Part shown: in pieces, positions 9,097 through 21,636 of the stretch
Position numbering within the stretch: the stretch's first letter is position 1
Layout: every line of letters begins with the position of its first letter
DNA from: Marinomonas atlantica
GTDB taxonomy: Bacteria; Pseudomonadota; Gammaproteobacteria; Pseudomonadales; Marinomonadaceae
NCBI RefSeq assembly: GCF_001639725.1
Contig: NZ_LTAW01000003.1
Location: 248,001-312,000, forward strand
DNA length: 64,000 bases
Reading direction: 5' to 3'
The notes under the pieces: generated by a model
Seen by the model: only the letters and a program-made list of their open reading frames with translations
Database searches by the model: none
What the model was told of the DNA's origin: nothing
Made by a program: the position numbers and the translations under genes

Positions 9097-10386
9097 ATGT
9101 CTTATATAATTGACCGCCGCCTGAATGGGAAGCACAAGAGTAGCGTTAACCGTCAACGCTTTTTGCGCCGCTATCGTGAGCACATTCGTAAAGCAGTAGA
9201 AGAAGCGGTAAATCAGCGCAGCATACAAGACTTAGATCGTGGTGAACAAATCACGATACCTAAGCGTGATATTCATGAGCCGCACTTTGGTCATGGGGAA
9301 GGAGGAATAGGCTCTATAGTTCATCCAGGTAACAAAGAGTTTGCAACTGGAGACCGAATACCCAAACCTGAGGGTGGTGGCGGTCAAGGCTCTGGTCAAG
9401 GTGACGCATCAAATCAAGGTGAGGGGGAAGACGATTTCGTTTTTCAAATCTCTCAAGAAGAGTTTCTCAATTTTGTGTTTGAAGATTTAGCTCTGCCAAA
9501 TTTGGTACGTAAGAACCTCAAAGAAATTAAAGAGTTTAGTCTAAAACATGCTGGCGTGGTGTCTGAAGGGACGCCCTCAAAGCTTAATATCGTGCGTTCA
9601 ATGCGCAATGCATACGCTCGCCGTATGGTCATGAGTAGTGGCTCACGTAAGAAGTTAGCCGAAGTGGAAGCCGAGCGTGATGCCATCTTAGCGAGTGATT
9701 CCGCGCCTGAAGAAAAGGCGAAGCTAGCATGGCTAGATGAGCAAATTACATTATTGAAACAAAAAATTGAGCGAACGCCTTTTTTAGACACCTACGACTT
9801 GCGTTATAACCATCATGTAAAAGAGTCTCTTCCTAGTACAAAAGCAGTGATGTTTTGCATCATGGATGTTTCAGGTTCCATGACGCAAGAAACCAAAAAT
9901 GTCGCTAAGCGATTTTTTATCCTTCTGTATCTGTTCCTAACTAGAAATTATGAAAAGATTGATGTGGTGTTTATACGTCATCACACCAGTGCTAAAGAGG
10001 TGTCTGAAGAAGAGTTTTTTTATTCTCGAGAAACTGGCGGAACTATTGTTTCAAGTGCATTGAAGTTGATGGAAAAGATCGTCAAAGATCGTTATTCGCC
10101 TGATCAATGGAACATATACGCAGCCCAAGCTTCCGACGGGGATAACTGGGACGACGATTCACGTATTTGCCGAAAAATTATGGAAGATAGCATTGTTGAT
10201 CTGGTGCAGTATTTTACCTATATAGAGATCACACCAAGAGAGCAGCAAAGCCTGTGGCATGCCTATGAACAAGTACAAGCGAATCATCCTGATAGTTTTG
10301 CTATGCGCAACATAGTAGAGGTAGGTGATATTTACCCTGTATTCCGAGATCTATTCCAAAGGAGGCAACATGAGTCGAACCAATAA
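9097..10386 (+). CDS. yeaH: YeaH/YhbH-family DUF444 protein with VWA-like domain
   Basis: A 429-aa DUF444 protein. The N-terminus is basic and followed by a Gly/Gln-rich linker (about 95-115). A charged coiled-coil-like helix lies at about 185-225, and a von Willebrand A-like domain follows with the metal-ion site DVSGSM near residues 259-264. It is thought to be the partner of the PrkA kinase in the stress response; its biochemical activity is not established. The start has GGAGG five bases upstream (GTGGAGGTGCGAGCATG). Its last 17 bp overlap the start of the SpoVR gene, suggesting translational coupling. Confidence 0.94.
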   Translation: MSYIIDRRLNGKHKSSVNRQRFLRRYREHIRKAVEEAVNQRSIQDLDRGEQITIPKRDIHEPHFGHGEGGIGSIVHPGNKEFATGDRIPKPEGGGGQGSGQGDASNQGEGEDDFVFQISQEEFLNFVFEDLALPNLVRKNLKEIKEFSLKHAGVVSEGTPSKLNIVRSMRNAYARRMVMSSGSRKKLAEVEAERDAILASDSAPEEKAKLAWLDEQITLLKQKIERTPFLDTYDLRYNHHVKESLPSTKAVMFCIMDVSGSMTQETKNVAKRFFILLYLFLTRNYEKIDVVFIRHHTSAKEVSEEEFFYSRETGGTIVSSALKLMEKIVKDRYSPDQWNIYAAQASDGDNWDDDSRICRKIMEDSIVDLVQYFTYIEITPREQQSLWHAYEQVQANHPDSFAMRNIVEVGDIYPVFRDLFQRRQHESNQ

Positions 10387-11899
10387 AGAGTCCGACCTTC
10401 TGTCTCAAGGGCCTGATTGGTCATTTGAATTAATTCAGAAGTACGACGAAGAAATTAGCAAAATTGCGGCTGATTTTGGTTTGGATACGTATCCAAATCA
10501 AATCGAAATCATCAGTTCTGAACAAATGATGGATGCCTATGCATCGGTAGGTATGCCACTCGGATACCACCATTGGTCCTACGGTAAGCAATTTTTGCAA
10601 ACCGAACAAAACTACAAGCGTGGCCGCATGGGCTTGGCTTATGAGATTGTTATTAACTCCTCTCCCTGTATTGCCTATCTTATGGAAGAGAACAACATGA
10701 TGATGCAGGCCTTAGTCATCGCCCATGCTTGTTATGGTCACAACTCCTTTTTTAAAGGTAACTATTTATTTGAAACATGGACGGATGCAACGGCCATTAT
10801 TGATTACCTTGTGTTTGCTAAAAAATACATCCTTGAGTGCGAAGAAAAGTATGGCATTGAAGAAGTTGAATTGACGTTAGATTCATGTCATGCACTAATG
10901 AATTTTGGCGTTGATCGTTATAAGCGGCCCGTTCCGATATCGATGGTTGAGGAAAAAGCCCGTCAAGATGAGCGAGAACATATTTTGCAGCAGCAAGTTA
11001 ATGACTTGTGGCGAACTATTCCGATTCTGGAAAAATCAGAGCACCAGCATAGAAAAGAGTTTGTGTTCCCCAGCGAACCACAAGAAAACCTGCTGTATTT
11101 TCTTGAGAAAAATGCGCCATTACTAAAACCCTGGCAGCGAGAAATTATCCGTATTGTGCGTAAAATGGCACAATACTTTTACCCTCAAAGGCAAACTCAA
11201 GTGATGAATGAGGGGTGGGCTTCTTTTTGGCATTATACGCTCATGAATGAATTGTATAATCGAGGTAAAGTTGAAGAGGGCTTTATTTTAGAGTTTCTGC
11301 AATCCCATACGAATGTGGTGAGCCAGCCAAGCTTTGATTCGCCTTACTATTCAGGCATTAATCCATACGCGCTTGGTTTTGCTATTTACACGGATATTAA
11401 GCGGATGTGTGAAGCTCCCACTGAAGAGGATCGGGAATGGTTTCCTGATATCGTCGGCAGACCATGGATTGAGGTGTTGGATTTTGCTATGCGAAACTTC
11501 AAAGATGAGAGCTTTATTCTGCAGTTTTTATCTCCTAAAGTGATGCGAGACTTTCATTTCTTTGGCGTAGAAAATGACGTCTTAGATCCTTATGTTGAGG
11601 TCAAAGAGATTCATAACAGCAGTGGCTATCAAGGCTTGCGTCAACGTTTAGCGCAACAATACAACCTCAGTCATCGAGAGCCAAATATTCAAGTGCAGAG
11701 AGTTGATATCTACGGTGATCGGAGCTTAATGCTAAAGCACACAATGGACCATGGGCGCCCGCTTAATGAGGATACAATTGAAGTAGTGAAGCATTTCAAG
11801 CGTTTATGGGGTTTTGATGTGCGATTAGAGTCTTGGGATGGCGATCAGCTAGAACAAACCTATACCAGTCAAATTAACCCTGAAGAAACTAGCTCCTAG
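10370..11899 (+). CDS. ycgB: SpoVR family protein (YcgB-like)
   Basis: A 509-aa member of the SpoVR/YcgB family, near the usual length of about 510. Family hallmarks include the GYHHWSYGK segment near residue 66, [23 protein letters not shown] and [14 protein letters not shown] with conserved His and Glu residues that look like a metal site. In Bacillus SpoVR affects spore cortex formation, but in gammaproteobacteria its role is unknown; linkage to PrkA and YeaH points to stationary-phase stress. I chose ATG 10370 because AAAGGAGG lies 6 bp upstream and homologues start near there; a longer frame from 10325 is unsupported. It overlaps yeaH by 17 bp. Confidence 0.94.
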   Translation: MSRTNKESDLLSQGPDWSFELIQKYDEEISKIAADFGLDTYPNQIEIISSEQMMDAYASVGMPLGYHHWSYGKQFLQTEQNYKRGRMGLAYEIVINSSPCIAYLMEENNMMMQALVIAHACYGHNSFFKGNYLFETWTDATAIIDYLVFAKKYILECEEKYGIEEVELTLDSCHALMNFGVDRYKRPVPISMVEEKARQDEREHILQQQVNDLWRTIPILEKSEHQHRKEFVFPSEPQENLLYFLEKNAPLLKPWQREIIRIVRKMAQYFYPQRQTQVMNEGWASFWHYTLMNELYNRGKVEEGFILEFLQSHTNVVSQPSFDSPYYSGINPYALGFAIYTDIKRMCEAPTEEDREWFPDIVGRPWIEVLDFAMRNFKDESFILQFLSPKVMRDFHFFGVENDVLDPYVEVKEIHNSSGYQGLRQRLAQQYNLSHREPNIQVQRVDIYGDRSLMLKHTMDHGRPLNEDTIEVVKHFKRLWGFDVRLESWDGDQLEQTYTSQINPEETSS

Positions 11900-11917
11900 C
11901 TAGTCATAGAGCGCAAA

Positions 11918-11941
11918 AAGGGCTATCTATTGGTAGCCCTT
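11918..11941. terminator. Stem-loop between ycgB and the FIST-MCP gene
   Basis: AAGGGCTA (11918-11925) pairs with TAGCCCTT (11934-11941) across an 8-nt loop, between convergent stop codons. No long T tail follows, so it is a likely but weak bidirectional terminator. Confidence 0.55.
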
Positions 11942-11970
11942 GCGAATACTGTTTAAAATGCATTGAAAGT

Positions 11971-13986
11971 TTAGATATCGAGCTTGTTGCTAGTTTTTAA
12001 GCGTTCAATCATTTCTACCTCGTTATCGATCTCTTCGACACGATGATTCATCCCTACAATAGAAGAAATACTGCTTTGTACATCTTGAGTAGCCATTTCA
12101 GACATTTCACTCAGGCTACTGATTTGATTCGAAAGAGTTGTCGTACTTTCCAACAATTTACCCATAAATGAATCAATTTTGTCTATGCTAAGCTCAATGG
12201 AGCCAACTGAGCTGTCCACTGCATGAATCGTTTCGCCGGTTTGGTCTAAGCTTTTTTGCGTGTTTTGTGACAGCTGGCGAACTTCATCTGCGACAACGGC
12301 AAAACCTCGACCAGCTTCACCTGCTCTTGCCGCTTCAATTGCAGCATTGAGAGCAAGTAAGTTAGTTTGGTCAGCAATACCTGAAATAACTTTTAAAATA
12401 CTCAGAACACGTTCAGCATTTTCTTTTAATTCTTTTACATTAGAGACCATTTCAGTACGGTCTTTCTCTTGCGCTTGAATGGCTTGACTAAACTGTGAAA
12501 ATTCAGAGGTTACGTCAGTCACGACATTTTGTGTTGAATTTGAGTAATTTGTCACCCGCTCAAAACTGCCCGTTACTTCTTGTAGTAGCGGACGATACTC
12601 AGATAAATGATGAATAAGGTTTTCTTGAAGTTTATTCAGTTGCCGGCTGCTATTAAGCTGGGTCAATAGGAAGTATTCACGGAAATTCGCATAGTGCACT
12701 GGGAACTTATCAACAAAGTAGTCTTTAAAGCGATCCCCTTGACTGACTTTAAAAAAGAACAACCCAGTAAGGGTTTGGTTCATGTGTATGCCTAGAATTT
12801 CCCCGAAAGTTGAGTAACCAGCGGCTTTGATGTCTTTGAAACTGGTGACTTTGTTGAGATCGTTTGGGTTGTTAAGACGACGCAAAATACAGTCATTGGC
12901 AATCATAGCCACAGGCTTGGATGGCTTATCTTTCATAAAGTCTTGAAATGCGCGTTCGGTACTGCCAGCAAAGTCTTTTGCTTTCACTAAAACGAGCTCG
13001 TCACCAAAATCGAGATCACAGAAGAAGTGAATCAGTCCTGCACTGGTGTCTATTGCAGCCACTGAACGAATAAATAGCTCATTGCGAATGTTAACTGCAA
13101 AAGTGTGCCCCTTTAGCTTGCTTTCTAAGTCAGAAGGCTGGCAGTGAAAGTAGTGACACAAGTGATCAATGATATTGATCACTTTGCCTGTTTTTTTAGA
13201 AATAACACTGCTGACATTACGTCGCATCGCATCGGCTTCAGCAATGACAAACGATTCATTAGTCGACTCGAAATTATGGGTTTTAAGAATTCCAAATCGA
13301 GTATCTATTTTCATTTTAACAAAGGCGACCACAGCGCAGTTGTGCGCGACCTTCTTACCGTCATGAACTAATGCTTGTTGAAAGTCGAGCTTCCCCCCAG
13401 CAGAGCCACCTAAGAAATGGCAAGGAAACTCGCCAGTGGCGTACATAGCTTGCATGAAAAAGTTTTCTGATGATGATAAACCGTCGATAAAGGTGAGGGC
13501 GATGGTGTCGTTGAAGTGGACAAGGAAGGGCAGCTTTACTTGATTAAGCTCCTTTTCAATCGCTTTAATACGTTGTTTTTTAGACAGTCTAATATCACCT
13601 GAGCGCAAGTCATCACAGTGCAGAGGAATAGACTGAATGCTTACTTCGTCAAAAAGATCGCTACTAAAGCTTTGTAATACAATGTTATCCCACTGGCCAT
13701 TTGCTTGCTGATACATATTACTTTGACCACTGTTCAATTCACCAGCGGTCATGATACCGATGATTTTTGAACAGAATGGCACACAACTTTTGATTTTATT
13801 GACGGTGGATTCAAAATTCAGATTGGGTGATATATAGGCAAGAATCAAACGTGTTTCGGCATGCTTAAAAGACAAAGGAGCCAGTGACTCCGAAGATATT
13901 TTTCCTGAGTTAAGCTGTACCACATTAGAAAATTCGCTTTTTGATTGCCCTTGTTCAGAGAGTTTTTCGCGTTTAAACCAAGCCAT
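11971..13986 (-). CDS. Cytoplasmic FIST-domain methyl-accepting chemotaxis protein
   Basis: A 671-aa soluble receptor. The N-terminal two-thirds are FIST_N and FIST_C sensor domains (about 25-430), with [16 protein letters not shown] and a later RRLNNPND stretch typical of FIST proteins, thought to bind small molecules such as amino acids. A chemotaxis signalling coiled coil follows, with the conserved hairpin tip [20 protein letters not shown] near residues 535-560. There is no transmembrane helix or HAMP domain, so it should sense an internal or diffusible ligand. The C-terminal arm is short and ends without a CheR-docking pentapeptide. A single-gene unit; ligand unknown. Confidence 0.9.
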   Translation of the reverse strand: MAWFKREKLSEQGQSKSEFSNVVQLNSGKISSESLAPLSFKHAETRLILAYISPNLNFESTVNKIKSCVPFCSKIIGIMTAGELNSGQSNMYQQANGQWDNIVLQSFSSDLFDEVSIQSIPLHCDDLRSGDIRLSKKQRIKAIEKELNQVKLPFLVHFNDTIALTFIDGLSSSENFFMQAMYATGEFPCHFLGGSAGGKLDFQQALVHDGKKVAHNCAVVAFVKMKIDTRFGILKTHNFESTNESFVIAEADAMRRNVSSVISKKTGKVINIIDHLCHYFHCQPSDLESKLKGHTFAVNIRNELFIRSVAAIDTSAGLIHFFCDLDFGDELVLVKAKDFAGSTERAFQDFMKDKPSKPVAMIANDCILRRLNNPNDLNKVTSFKDIKAAGYSTFGEILGIHMNQTLTGLFFFKVSQGDRFKDYFVDKFPVHYANFREYFLLTQLNSSRQLNKLQENLIHHLSEYRPLLQEVTGSFERVTNYSNSTQNVVTDVTSEFSQFSQAIQAQEKDRTEMVSNVKELKENAERVLSILKVISGIADQTNLLALNAAIEAARAGEAGRGFAVVADEVRQLSQNTQKSLDQTGETIHAVDSSVGSIELSIDKIDSFMGKLLESTTTLSNQISSLSEMSEMATQDVQSSISSIVGMNHRVEEIDNEVEMIERLKTSNKLDI

Positions 13987-14111
13987 GTGTTATTTCCTAA
14001 TATAAGCGTTACTTTGGTTTCAGTGTATGCTTCTCTAAAATGTAAACCTATTGTGTTTATGTAAATTTAGGTGGCTTTTTGATACGCGTCAATGACATAA
14101 CTGAATGAGGG

Positions 14112-15137
14112 TTAGACGTCTAGCTCGGTTGCAACTGGCTTAATACCGCAAAACATCAGTGTTAAATTTCGAAAGCCTAACTCTATGTCCGGCCCATCTA
14201 GCCCTTTAATGCTTTGATCTAAAAGCGCGATATAACGCTGCATGTAAGCTAAACTATTAAGAGCTAGCCTTTGATTTGCGCTTTCATAAATGGGGACTCT
14301 CTTGTCCCATATGCGTAATTGCTGGCAGGCAGCACGTAGCCCTTTTTGCTGAGCTAAATGGCCAAGCTGCGCCAAAGTGGTCAGTTCACGATTAAAAAGC
14401 CAAAGCATAATGCTGTCTTCCACGCCTTCGGCACGCAGCTGGTTAAGGCAGTGAAGCGCTTCTTTTAGCTTGCCTGTTAACAAACGATCACTCAGATCAT
14501 AGATGGAATACCGACTGGAATCGGCCACACTTTCGGCAATGGTCTGCTGCGATAATTGAGCACCTGGTCCATGGCTCAAGAGTAGTTTTTCCAGCTCTTG
14601 CGAAAGTGCTAATAGGTTACCTTCACCGCGTTCGCATAGTATGGCAGCCGCTTCTTTGTCTAATTGTAAGTTCAAAGATTTAGCGCGTTGCTGTACCCAA
14701 GTAGGCAATCGGCTGGCATCAATTGGCCAAACTTGAACGAAAGTCCCAGCTTGCTCCAGTGAGCTAAACCATTTGGTTTTTTGAGTTTTGGCGTCGACCT
14801 TCGGTAATGACAGCAGAACCATATTATCGAGATTCATGTGTTGAGCAACTTGAGCAAGCGCTTTGCTGTGCTTTTCAGACATTTTATCAATTTGGATATC
14901 AAACAAACGTCTTGTGGAGAACAAAGATAAAGCCTGCATTTCATTGATCACATCTTGCCAGTCAAACTGGGCGTCTGCGACGAATCTTAGGCGCTCTTCT
15001 ATGCCGTGTTGTGTTGCATACAGACGTACGCTGTCACAGGCCTCTTGGCACAGTAATACTTCGTCACCCGAGATAATATAAATAGGCTGCAGCCCTTTTT
15101 CTAAAGACTGGTTAAGCTGATCAGGACGAATTTTCAT
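14112..15137 (-). CDS. holA: DNA polymerase III subunit delta (HolA)
   Basis: The 341-aa delta subunit opens the beta clamp within the clamp-loader complex of the replisome. Family features visible are the N-terminal PIYIISGDEVLLCQEACD segment (residues 18-35), the degenerate ATPase-fold core with LFSTRRLFDIQI, and the C-terminal helical collar domain. Length matches E. coli HolA (343 aa). It follows lptE with a 1-bp gap and so is the last gene of leuS-lptE-holA. In E. coli nadD follows holA; here no nadD is present and an unrelated receptor gene comes next. Confidence 0.95.
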   Translation of the reverse strand: MKIRPDQLNQSLEKGLQPIYIISGDEVLLCQEACDSVRLYATQHGIEERLRFVADAQFDWQDVINEMQALSLFSTRRLFDIQIDKMSEKHSKALAQVAQHMNLDNMVLLSLPKVDAKTQKTKWFSSLEQAGTFVQVWPIDASRLPTWVQQRAKSLNLQLDKEAAAILCERGEGNLLALSQELEKLLLSHGPGAQLSQQTIAESVADSSRYSIYDLSDRLLTGKLKEALHCLNQLRAEGVEDSIMLWLFNRELTTLAQLGHLAQQKGLRAACQQLRIWDKRVPIYESANQRLALNSLAYMQRYIALLDQSIKGLDGPDIELGFRNLTLMFCGIKPVATELDV

Positions 15138-15138
15138 A

Positions 15139-15648
15139 TTAGAACGGCGCGTAATTTAAGTCGTATACCAGTTCTTCGGCAAGCTGACTGCTGACGCGTT
15201 GCATTTGTTCGGCATTGTAAGCGGCCTTAATACTTTGTTCCGCATCTTGGTTATTCAACATGATAGACGTACTGACTGTACGAGGACCCCATAGGGCTTT
15301 ACCTGTTTCATTGCGAATGAAGTAAGTTGCAATGATTCTTCGTTGGACTTGGGTGATGTCATTATCTGTGGCGCGAGCCATGACGGTGTCTTCGGTGTTC
15401 AATGGATTGACTTTCAATTCGTATAAATTAGCGCTAGGTTCGGCATCAATGGTCTCGATACCTGCTTGTGCCAAAGCAATACGTAAATCTCGGTTGAAGT
15501 CTTGAGAATGATCACTTAGTGATACAACTAAGGTTTGCAGTTGCGCAGGGACATTAAGTTCGCCACGTAGTTGAAAACCACATGCAGGCAACAGCAGAGT
15601 TACAACGAGTATTGGAATGAACCAAAGTGAGCGGAGTTGCAAAGACAT
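15139..15648 (-). CDS. lptE: LPS-assembly lipoprotein LptE
   Basis: A 169-aa outer-membrane lipoprotein that plugs LptD and helps place lipopolysaccharide in the outer leaflet. An N-terminal hydrophobic signal ends in the lipobox LPAC (Cys23), followed by GFQLRGE, the family's typical mature start. The rest is a small alpha/beta domain as in E. coli LptE. It lies between leuS (46-bp gap) and holA (1-bp gap), the classic gammaproteobacterial order. Confidence 0.93.
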   Translation of the reverse strand: MSLQLRSLWFIPILVVTLLLPACGFQLRGELNVPAQLQTLVVSLSDHSQDFNRDLRIALAQAGIETIDAEPSANLYELKVNPLNTEDTVMARATDNDITQVQRRIIATYFIRNETGKALWGPRTVSTSIMLNNQDAEQSIKAAYNAEQMQRVSSQLAEELVYDLNYAPF

Positions 15649-15694
15649 ATAATTCCCATAAAAAAGGGATGGCCTAAGCCACCCCTTGAGTCAC

Positions 15695-18151
<2,457 letters not shown>

Positions 18152-18187
18152 TCATCCCGTAATAGGCGTTAAGTTTGTTTGGCGACG

Positions 18188-18214
18188 ATTATACTGTACA
18201 TCGCTTTGAAGCGA
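18188..18214 (-). promoter_or_regulatory. Candidate leuS promoter with inverted repeat
   Basis: Minus-strand TATAAT (18188-18193) lies about 46 bp before the leuS start. The hexamer 17 bp further upstream is a poor -35 match. A perfect inverted repeat TCGCTT-TG-AAGCGA (18201-18214) fills the spacer and could be an operator or a coincidence. Confidence 0.4.
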
Positions 18215-18302
18215 GTTTCGCCAACATAAAAATGAAATATCCGCTATTTTATATAGATGGGGCGCACAATAGAAGGCGCATAACGATGGAGTTGTACAAT
18301 CT

Positions 18303-18710
18303 ATGAAAAAAGATACTGATCAAGACCTAGATTTGGTCGAAGAAGCGAAAAAAACCCTTGAGGGGGCCAAGAATTGGTTTTTGGAGGATGTTGAATTAAT
18401 GAAAGCCTATTGGCATGACCAAATGGGCTACACCGAAGCGTGGGTGGATGCTAATTGGCACTTAGTCAAAGATGAGGGTGAAGGGCTGGCTGTGGACTTA
18501 GATAAAAAAGAAGACATTGCTTTGCTATGGCTGATTAATCATGCCAATAACAACCCCGTGCCTTTAGAGAAATGCTCGGTCGTTGGCCAAGGTGTACGTG
18601 CAGGCCGATATATATGTATGGACTGCGGCCATGAAAATAGCCATCAGGGCGGCCCTTTGAACCCTTGTGAAGTCTGTCATTATGGTCTTTTATATTTCCA
18701 AGGTGAGTAA
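18303..18710 (+). CDS. ybeL: Zinc-ribbon-containing protein of the YbeL family (DUF1451)
   Basis: A 135-aa cytoplasmic protein matching the YbeL/DUF1451 family. The N-terminal two-thirds are helical and acidic; the C-terminal zinc ribbon has two Cys pairs, CMDCGH near 99-104 and CEVCH near 117-121. The molecular role is unknown. Its position, divergent from leuS and convergent on lnt, is conserved in gammaproteobacteria and supports the assignment. Confidence 0.88.
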   Translation: MKKDTDQDLDLVEEAKKTLEGAKNWFLEDVELMKAYWHDQMGYTEAWVDANWHLVKDEGEGLAVDLDKKEDIALLWLINHANNNPVPLEKCSVVGQGVRAGRYICMDCGHENSHQGGPLNPCEVCHYGLLYFQGE

Positions 18711-18738
18711 TATCTGTCTATTCGCATGCTCTCAGCCA

Positions 18739-20292
18739 TCAGGTTTGGGAGCGGCGACAAGGTAAAAGTACTAAGCCAAATAGAAGAAGCAGCAATCCGA
18801 AAAGGCTAAGATTACCGTGCATGATATACGGTGTATTACCTGAAACGGTATATATTTCACTGGTTAGTGTCGCACGAACAAACTGTGGTAACTGGCTGGT
18901 AATCTGCCCCTGTTCATTAATAATGGCGCTGACGCCAGTGTTGGTGGCGCGAATCATATAGCGGCCAGATTCTTTTGCTCGAAATTGGGCGATCTGCAAA
19001 TGTTGTAATGGACCAATGGAATCACCAAACCAGCCATCGTTACTAATAGTCAGCAATATGTCGCTGTCTCGTACCATCGATCGTACTAAGTCTGGGTACA
19101 CCACTTCATAACAGATAAACGGTGAGATGCTTAACTCTCCGGCTTGGAGTGTTGGCTGATTAGTTGGGCCTTTGCGAAATTGTGACATAGGCATGCCAAA
19201 TAAGTCGAAGATTGGACCAAACCATTTTGCTAATGGAACGTATTCACCAAAGGGAACCAGTTTTTGTTTTTCGTACAGGCCAAAGCCATTACCTGTTGCC
19301 CAAACGCCATTAAAGTAGCTATTTCGTTGCTCGTCCCAAACGGGTACGCCTGTTATTAGAGTGGTATTTTGTTCCGAAAGGTCTTCAGAAAAGGGCTTTA
19401 AGTAGGGTTTAACCTGATGAAGTACATAGGTAATCGCAGTTTCAGGCCAGACAACAATATCACTGTTAATATTTTCGATTGTTGCTTGTTGATAGTAGGA
19501 CAAGGTAGGTGCAGCATTCTCTGCTAACCACTTTTCATCTTGTGAAATATTGCCTTGTACTAGTGTGACTGTGTGTAGATCTTCTCGTGTGACATAGCTA
19601 GGTGGCATGAAACTAAGGTACCCAGCTATCACCCATAAGAGCAAAGTAAACGAAGCAAATCGATAATGTTGTTTTAAAAATATTACGTTGGCAAAGGTCG
19701 CGGCAGATAATACGGCTACTGTACTGACTAGCCAAATACCGCCAATAGGTAGTAATTCGAATAACCAGTTCTGTTCACTAATATACCCAGGTAATAGCCA
19801 TGGGAAGCCTGTAAAAAGAGTACTGCGTAACCATTCAAATACCATAATCATGGAAACGAAAACGGGAATCGCCCAAACCTTGGGTAAGCGTTTCATGGTT
19901 TGGAAGTAGGCGAGGCCGGCAAGGCCCCAATACAAAGAGGCAGTAGTAATGAATGCTAACGTAATGCCGATGGCGATGGGCAAGCCTACTTGGCCAAAAT
20001 TCGCAATGCTGACGTAGACCCAAGATATCCCTGTGCCAAATAGCCCAAGCGCAAACGATAAGCCAAATGCGAAAGACTGCCTGTTACTCTGCGCGCCTTG
20101 CCATGCGAATGCCAGATAACTCATCGCAAATAGATAAATTGGCCAAATATAAAACGGAGCAAAGCTCAGTGTAGACAGCGCACCGAGTAAAAATAGGGCG
20201 GTTGATTGTTTTCTAGGGTGTTTGGAAAAGGATTTTTGGAGGCGTAAACGCCACCCCGTTACGTTCGTTGTTAAGGTGGCGTTTATATTCAT
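18739..20292 (-). CDS. lnt: Apolipoprotein N-acyltransferase
   Basis: This 517-aa inner-membrane enzyme adds the third acyl chain to the N-terminal Cys of apolipoproteins, completing lipoprotein maturation. Multiple N-terminal membrane helices (about residues 25-235) precede a periplasmic nitrilase domain carrying the Glu-Lys-Cys triad: WPETAI, EKQKLVPFGEYVP and SPFICYEVVYP. A last membrane helix lies near the C-terminus. Its start is 2 bp from the corC stop, so it ends the miaB-ybeZ-ybeY-corC-lnt operon. Length matches E. coli Lnt (512). Confidence 0.96.
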   Translation of the reverse strand: MNINATLTTNVTGWRLRLQKSFSKHPRKQSTALFLLGALSTLSFAPFYIWPIYLFAMSYLAFAWQGAQSNRQSFAFGLSFALGLFGTGISWVYVSIANFGQVGLPIAIGITLAFITTASLYWGLAGLAYFQTMKRLPKVWAIPVFVSMIMVFEWLRSTLFTGFPWLLPGYISEQNWLFELLPIGGIWLVSTVAVLSAATFANVIFLKQHYRFASFTLLLWVIAGYLSFMPPSYVTREDLHTVTLVQGNISQDEKWLAENAAPTLSYYQQATIENINSDIVVWPETAITYVLHQVKPYLKPFSEDLSEQNTTLITGVPVWDEQRNSYFNGVWATGNGFGLYEKQKLVPFGEYVPLAKWFGPIFDLFGMPMSQFRKGPTNQPTLQAGELSISPFICYEVVYPDLVRSMVRDSDILLTISNDGWFGDSIGPLQHLQIAQFRAKESGRYMIRATNTGVSAIINEQGQITSQLPQFVRATLTSEIYTVSGNTPYIMHGNLSLFGLLLLLFGLVLLPCRRSQT

Positions 20293-20294
20293 AA

Positions 20295-21161
20295 TTACTG
20301 TGAAGATTCTTCCGTGACTTTTGAGACTTGCAAGGTTTTAACACGACGCCCATCGGATTTAACCACTTTGAAGTGAAAGTTTTCAAAGGCTAGTTCTTCT
20401 CCACGTGATGGTACATGCCCAAACTGCTGCACGATAATGCCACCAATAGTGTCAAATTCTTCTTCACTAATGCTAGAGTTAAAATATTCGTTGAAATCTT
20501 CAACAGAGACTAGCGCCGGAACTGAGAAGACGCCTTCTTCGGCAGTTAATTGAATGTCTTCATTCTCTAAACGGTCGGTTTCGTCTTCAATCTCACCGAC
20601 AATCTGCTCAAGTACGTCTTCAATGGTGACTAATCCTGACACACTGCCATACTCGTCTAGAACAATGGCCATATGGTAACGCTTAGTACGAAACTCATTA
20701 AGTAGTACGTTTAGGCGTTTGCTTTCAGGGATAAAGTTCGCTGGACGTAAGCGATCCAAGATGTCTTCGATGGTAATATCACCATCTTTAAACAACAAAG
20801 GCAGTAGATCTTTTGCGAGCAAGACACCAAGAATCTCATCCGAGTCTTCTCCCACGACAGGAAAGCGAGAGTGAGACGAGTCAATCACTTTTCGAATGGA
20901 GGTTTTAGGGTCATCTTCAGACTTGATAACCACCATTTGAGACGGTGGGATCATAATGTCGCGTGCCTGCACTTCGGAAACAGCCAGAGCTCCTTCAGCA
21001 ATACTGAAGGCATCGCGGTCAATAACTTCAGATTTTACTGCTGTTTGTAGCAGTTCGATGATGTCTTGACGACTACGCGGCTCGTCATGGAAGGCTTGTG
21101 CCAAACGCTCAAACCAAGATTTCTGCTGATCGTTAGAACTTCCCGATCGGTCTTCGCTCAT
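20295..21161 (-). CDS. ybeX: CorC/HlyC-type CBS-pair protein (YbeX)
   Basis: A soluble protein with two CBS domains (about 65-190, including RDIMIPPSQM, HSRFPV and YHMAIVLDEYGSVSGLVTIEDVLEQIVGEIEDE) and a C-terminal transporter-associated domain with DTIGGIIVQQFGH. It is linked to magnesium/cobalt efflux and, in E. coli, ribosome metabolism. I place the start at ATG 21161 because the resulting MSEDRSGSS start matches homologues. An in-frame GTG at 21176 forms a GTGA overlap with the ybeY stop and could be the true start, adding 5 residues. Confidence 0.93.
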   Translation of the reverse strand: MSEDRSGSSNDQQKSWFERLAQAFHDEPRSRQDIIELLQTAVKSEVIDRDAFSIAEGALAVSEVQARDIMIPPSQMVVIKSEDDPKTSIRKVIDSSHSRFPVVGEDSDEILGVLLAKDLLPLLFKDGDITIEDILDRLRPANFIPESKRLNVLLNEFRTKRYHMAIVLDEYGSVSGLVTIEDVLEQIVGEIEDETDRLENEDIQLTAEEGVFSVPALVSVEDFNEYFNSSISEEEFDTIGGIIVQQFGHVPSRGEELAFENFHFKVVKSDGRRVKTLQVSKVTEESSQ

Positions 21162-21172
21162 AGTGGTGAAAC

Positions 21173-21634
21173 TCACTCGTTATCTATATAAGGGTCAGGA
21201 ATAGAAAGCGCTGCAAGAATTTGTGTTTCGAGAGCTTCCATTTCCTCTGCTTCATTGTCTTTTATATGATCATAACCGCGCAAATGCAATACGCCGTGAA
21301 CAACCATATGCGCCCAATGGTGCAGTAGTGGCTTTTGTTGCTGTTCTGCCTCACGTTCAACTACTTGGCGGCAAATCACCAAATCTCCTAATAGGGGCAG
21401 TTCAATACCTTCTGGTACTTCAAATGGAAAAGACAATACGTTAGTAGCACTGTCTTTTCCACGGTATTCAGAGTTTAACTCGTGACTTTCCGCTTCATCA
21501 ACTAAGCGAATGGTCATTTCAAACTCACCATTCTCAGGCAGAGCAGCGATTGCCCAGCGTTGAAAATCATCTTCGCTGGGGAGGCCTTGCTCTTGTTCTG
21601 TTGCTGTTTGCAAATCAAGATAGAATTCTGACAC
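21173..21634 (-). CDS. ybeY: rRNA maturation endoribonuclease YbeY
   Basis: A 153-aa zinc endoribonuclease needed for 16S rRNA 3'-end processing and ribosome quality control. The zinc motif [11 protein letters not shown] is intact near residues 114-124, and the upstream [11 protein letters not shown] segment is typical. It starts with GTG at 21634, with an AAGG site about 9 bp upstream, 2 bp after the ybeZ stop. The tight spacing with ybeZ and corC is the conserved operon order. Confidence 0.96.
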   Translation of the reverse strand: MSEFYLDLQTATEQEQGLPSEDDFQRWAIAALPENGEFEMTIRLVDEAESHELNSEYRGKDSATNVLSFPFEVPEGIELPLLGDLVICRQVVEREAEQQQKPLLHHWAHMVVHGVLHLRGYDHIKDNEAEEMEALETQILAALSIPDPYIDNE

Positions 21635-21636
21635 GA

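Noticed and set aside
13144..13371. Plus-strand ORFs within the FIST-MCP gene
   Set aside because: Antisense shadows of a well-supported gene, with no ribosome-binding site or family match.
18286..18306. Six-codon ORF overlapping the ybeL start by ATGA
   Set aside because: Too short to support and no ribosome-binding site; likely chance.
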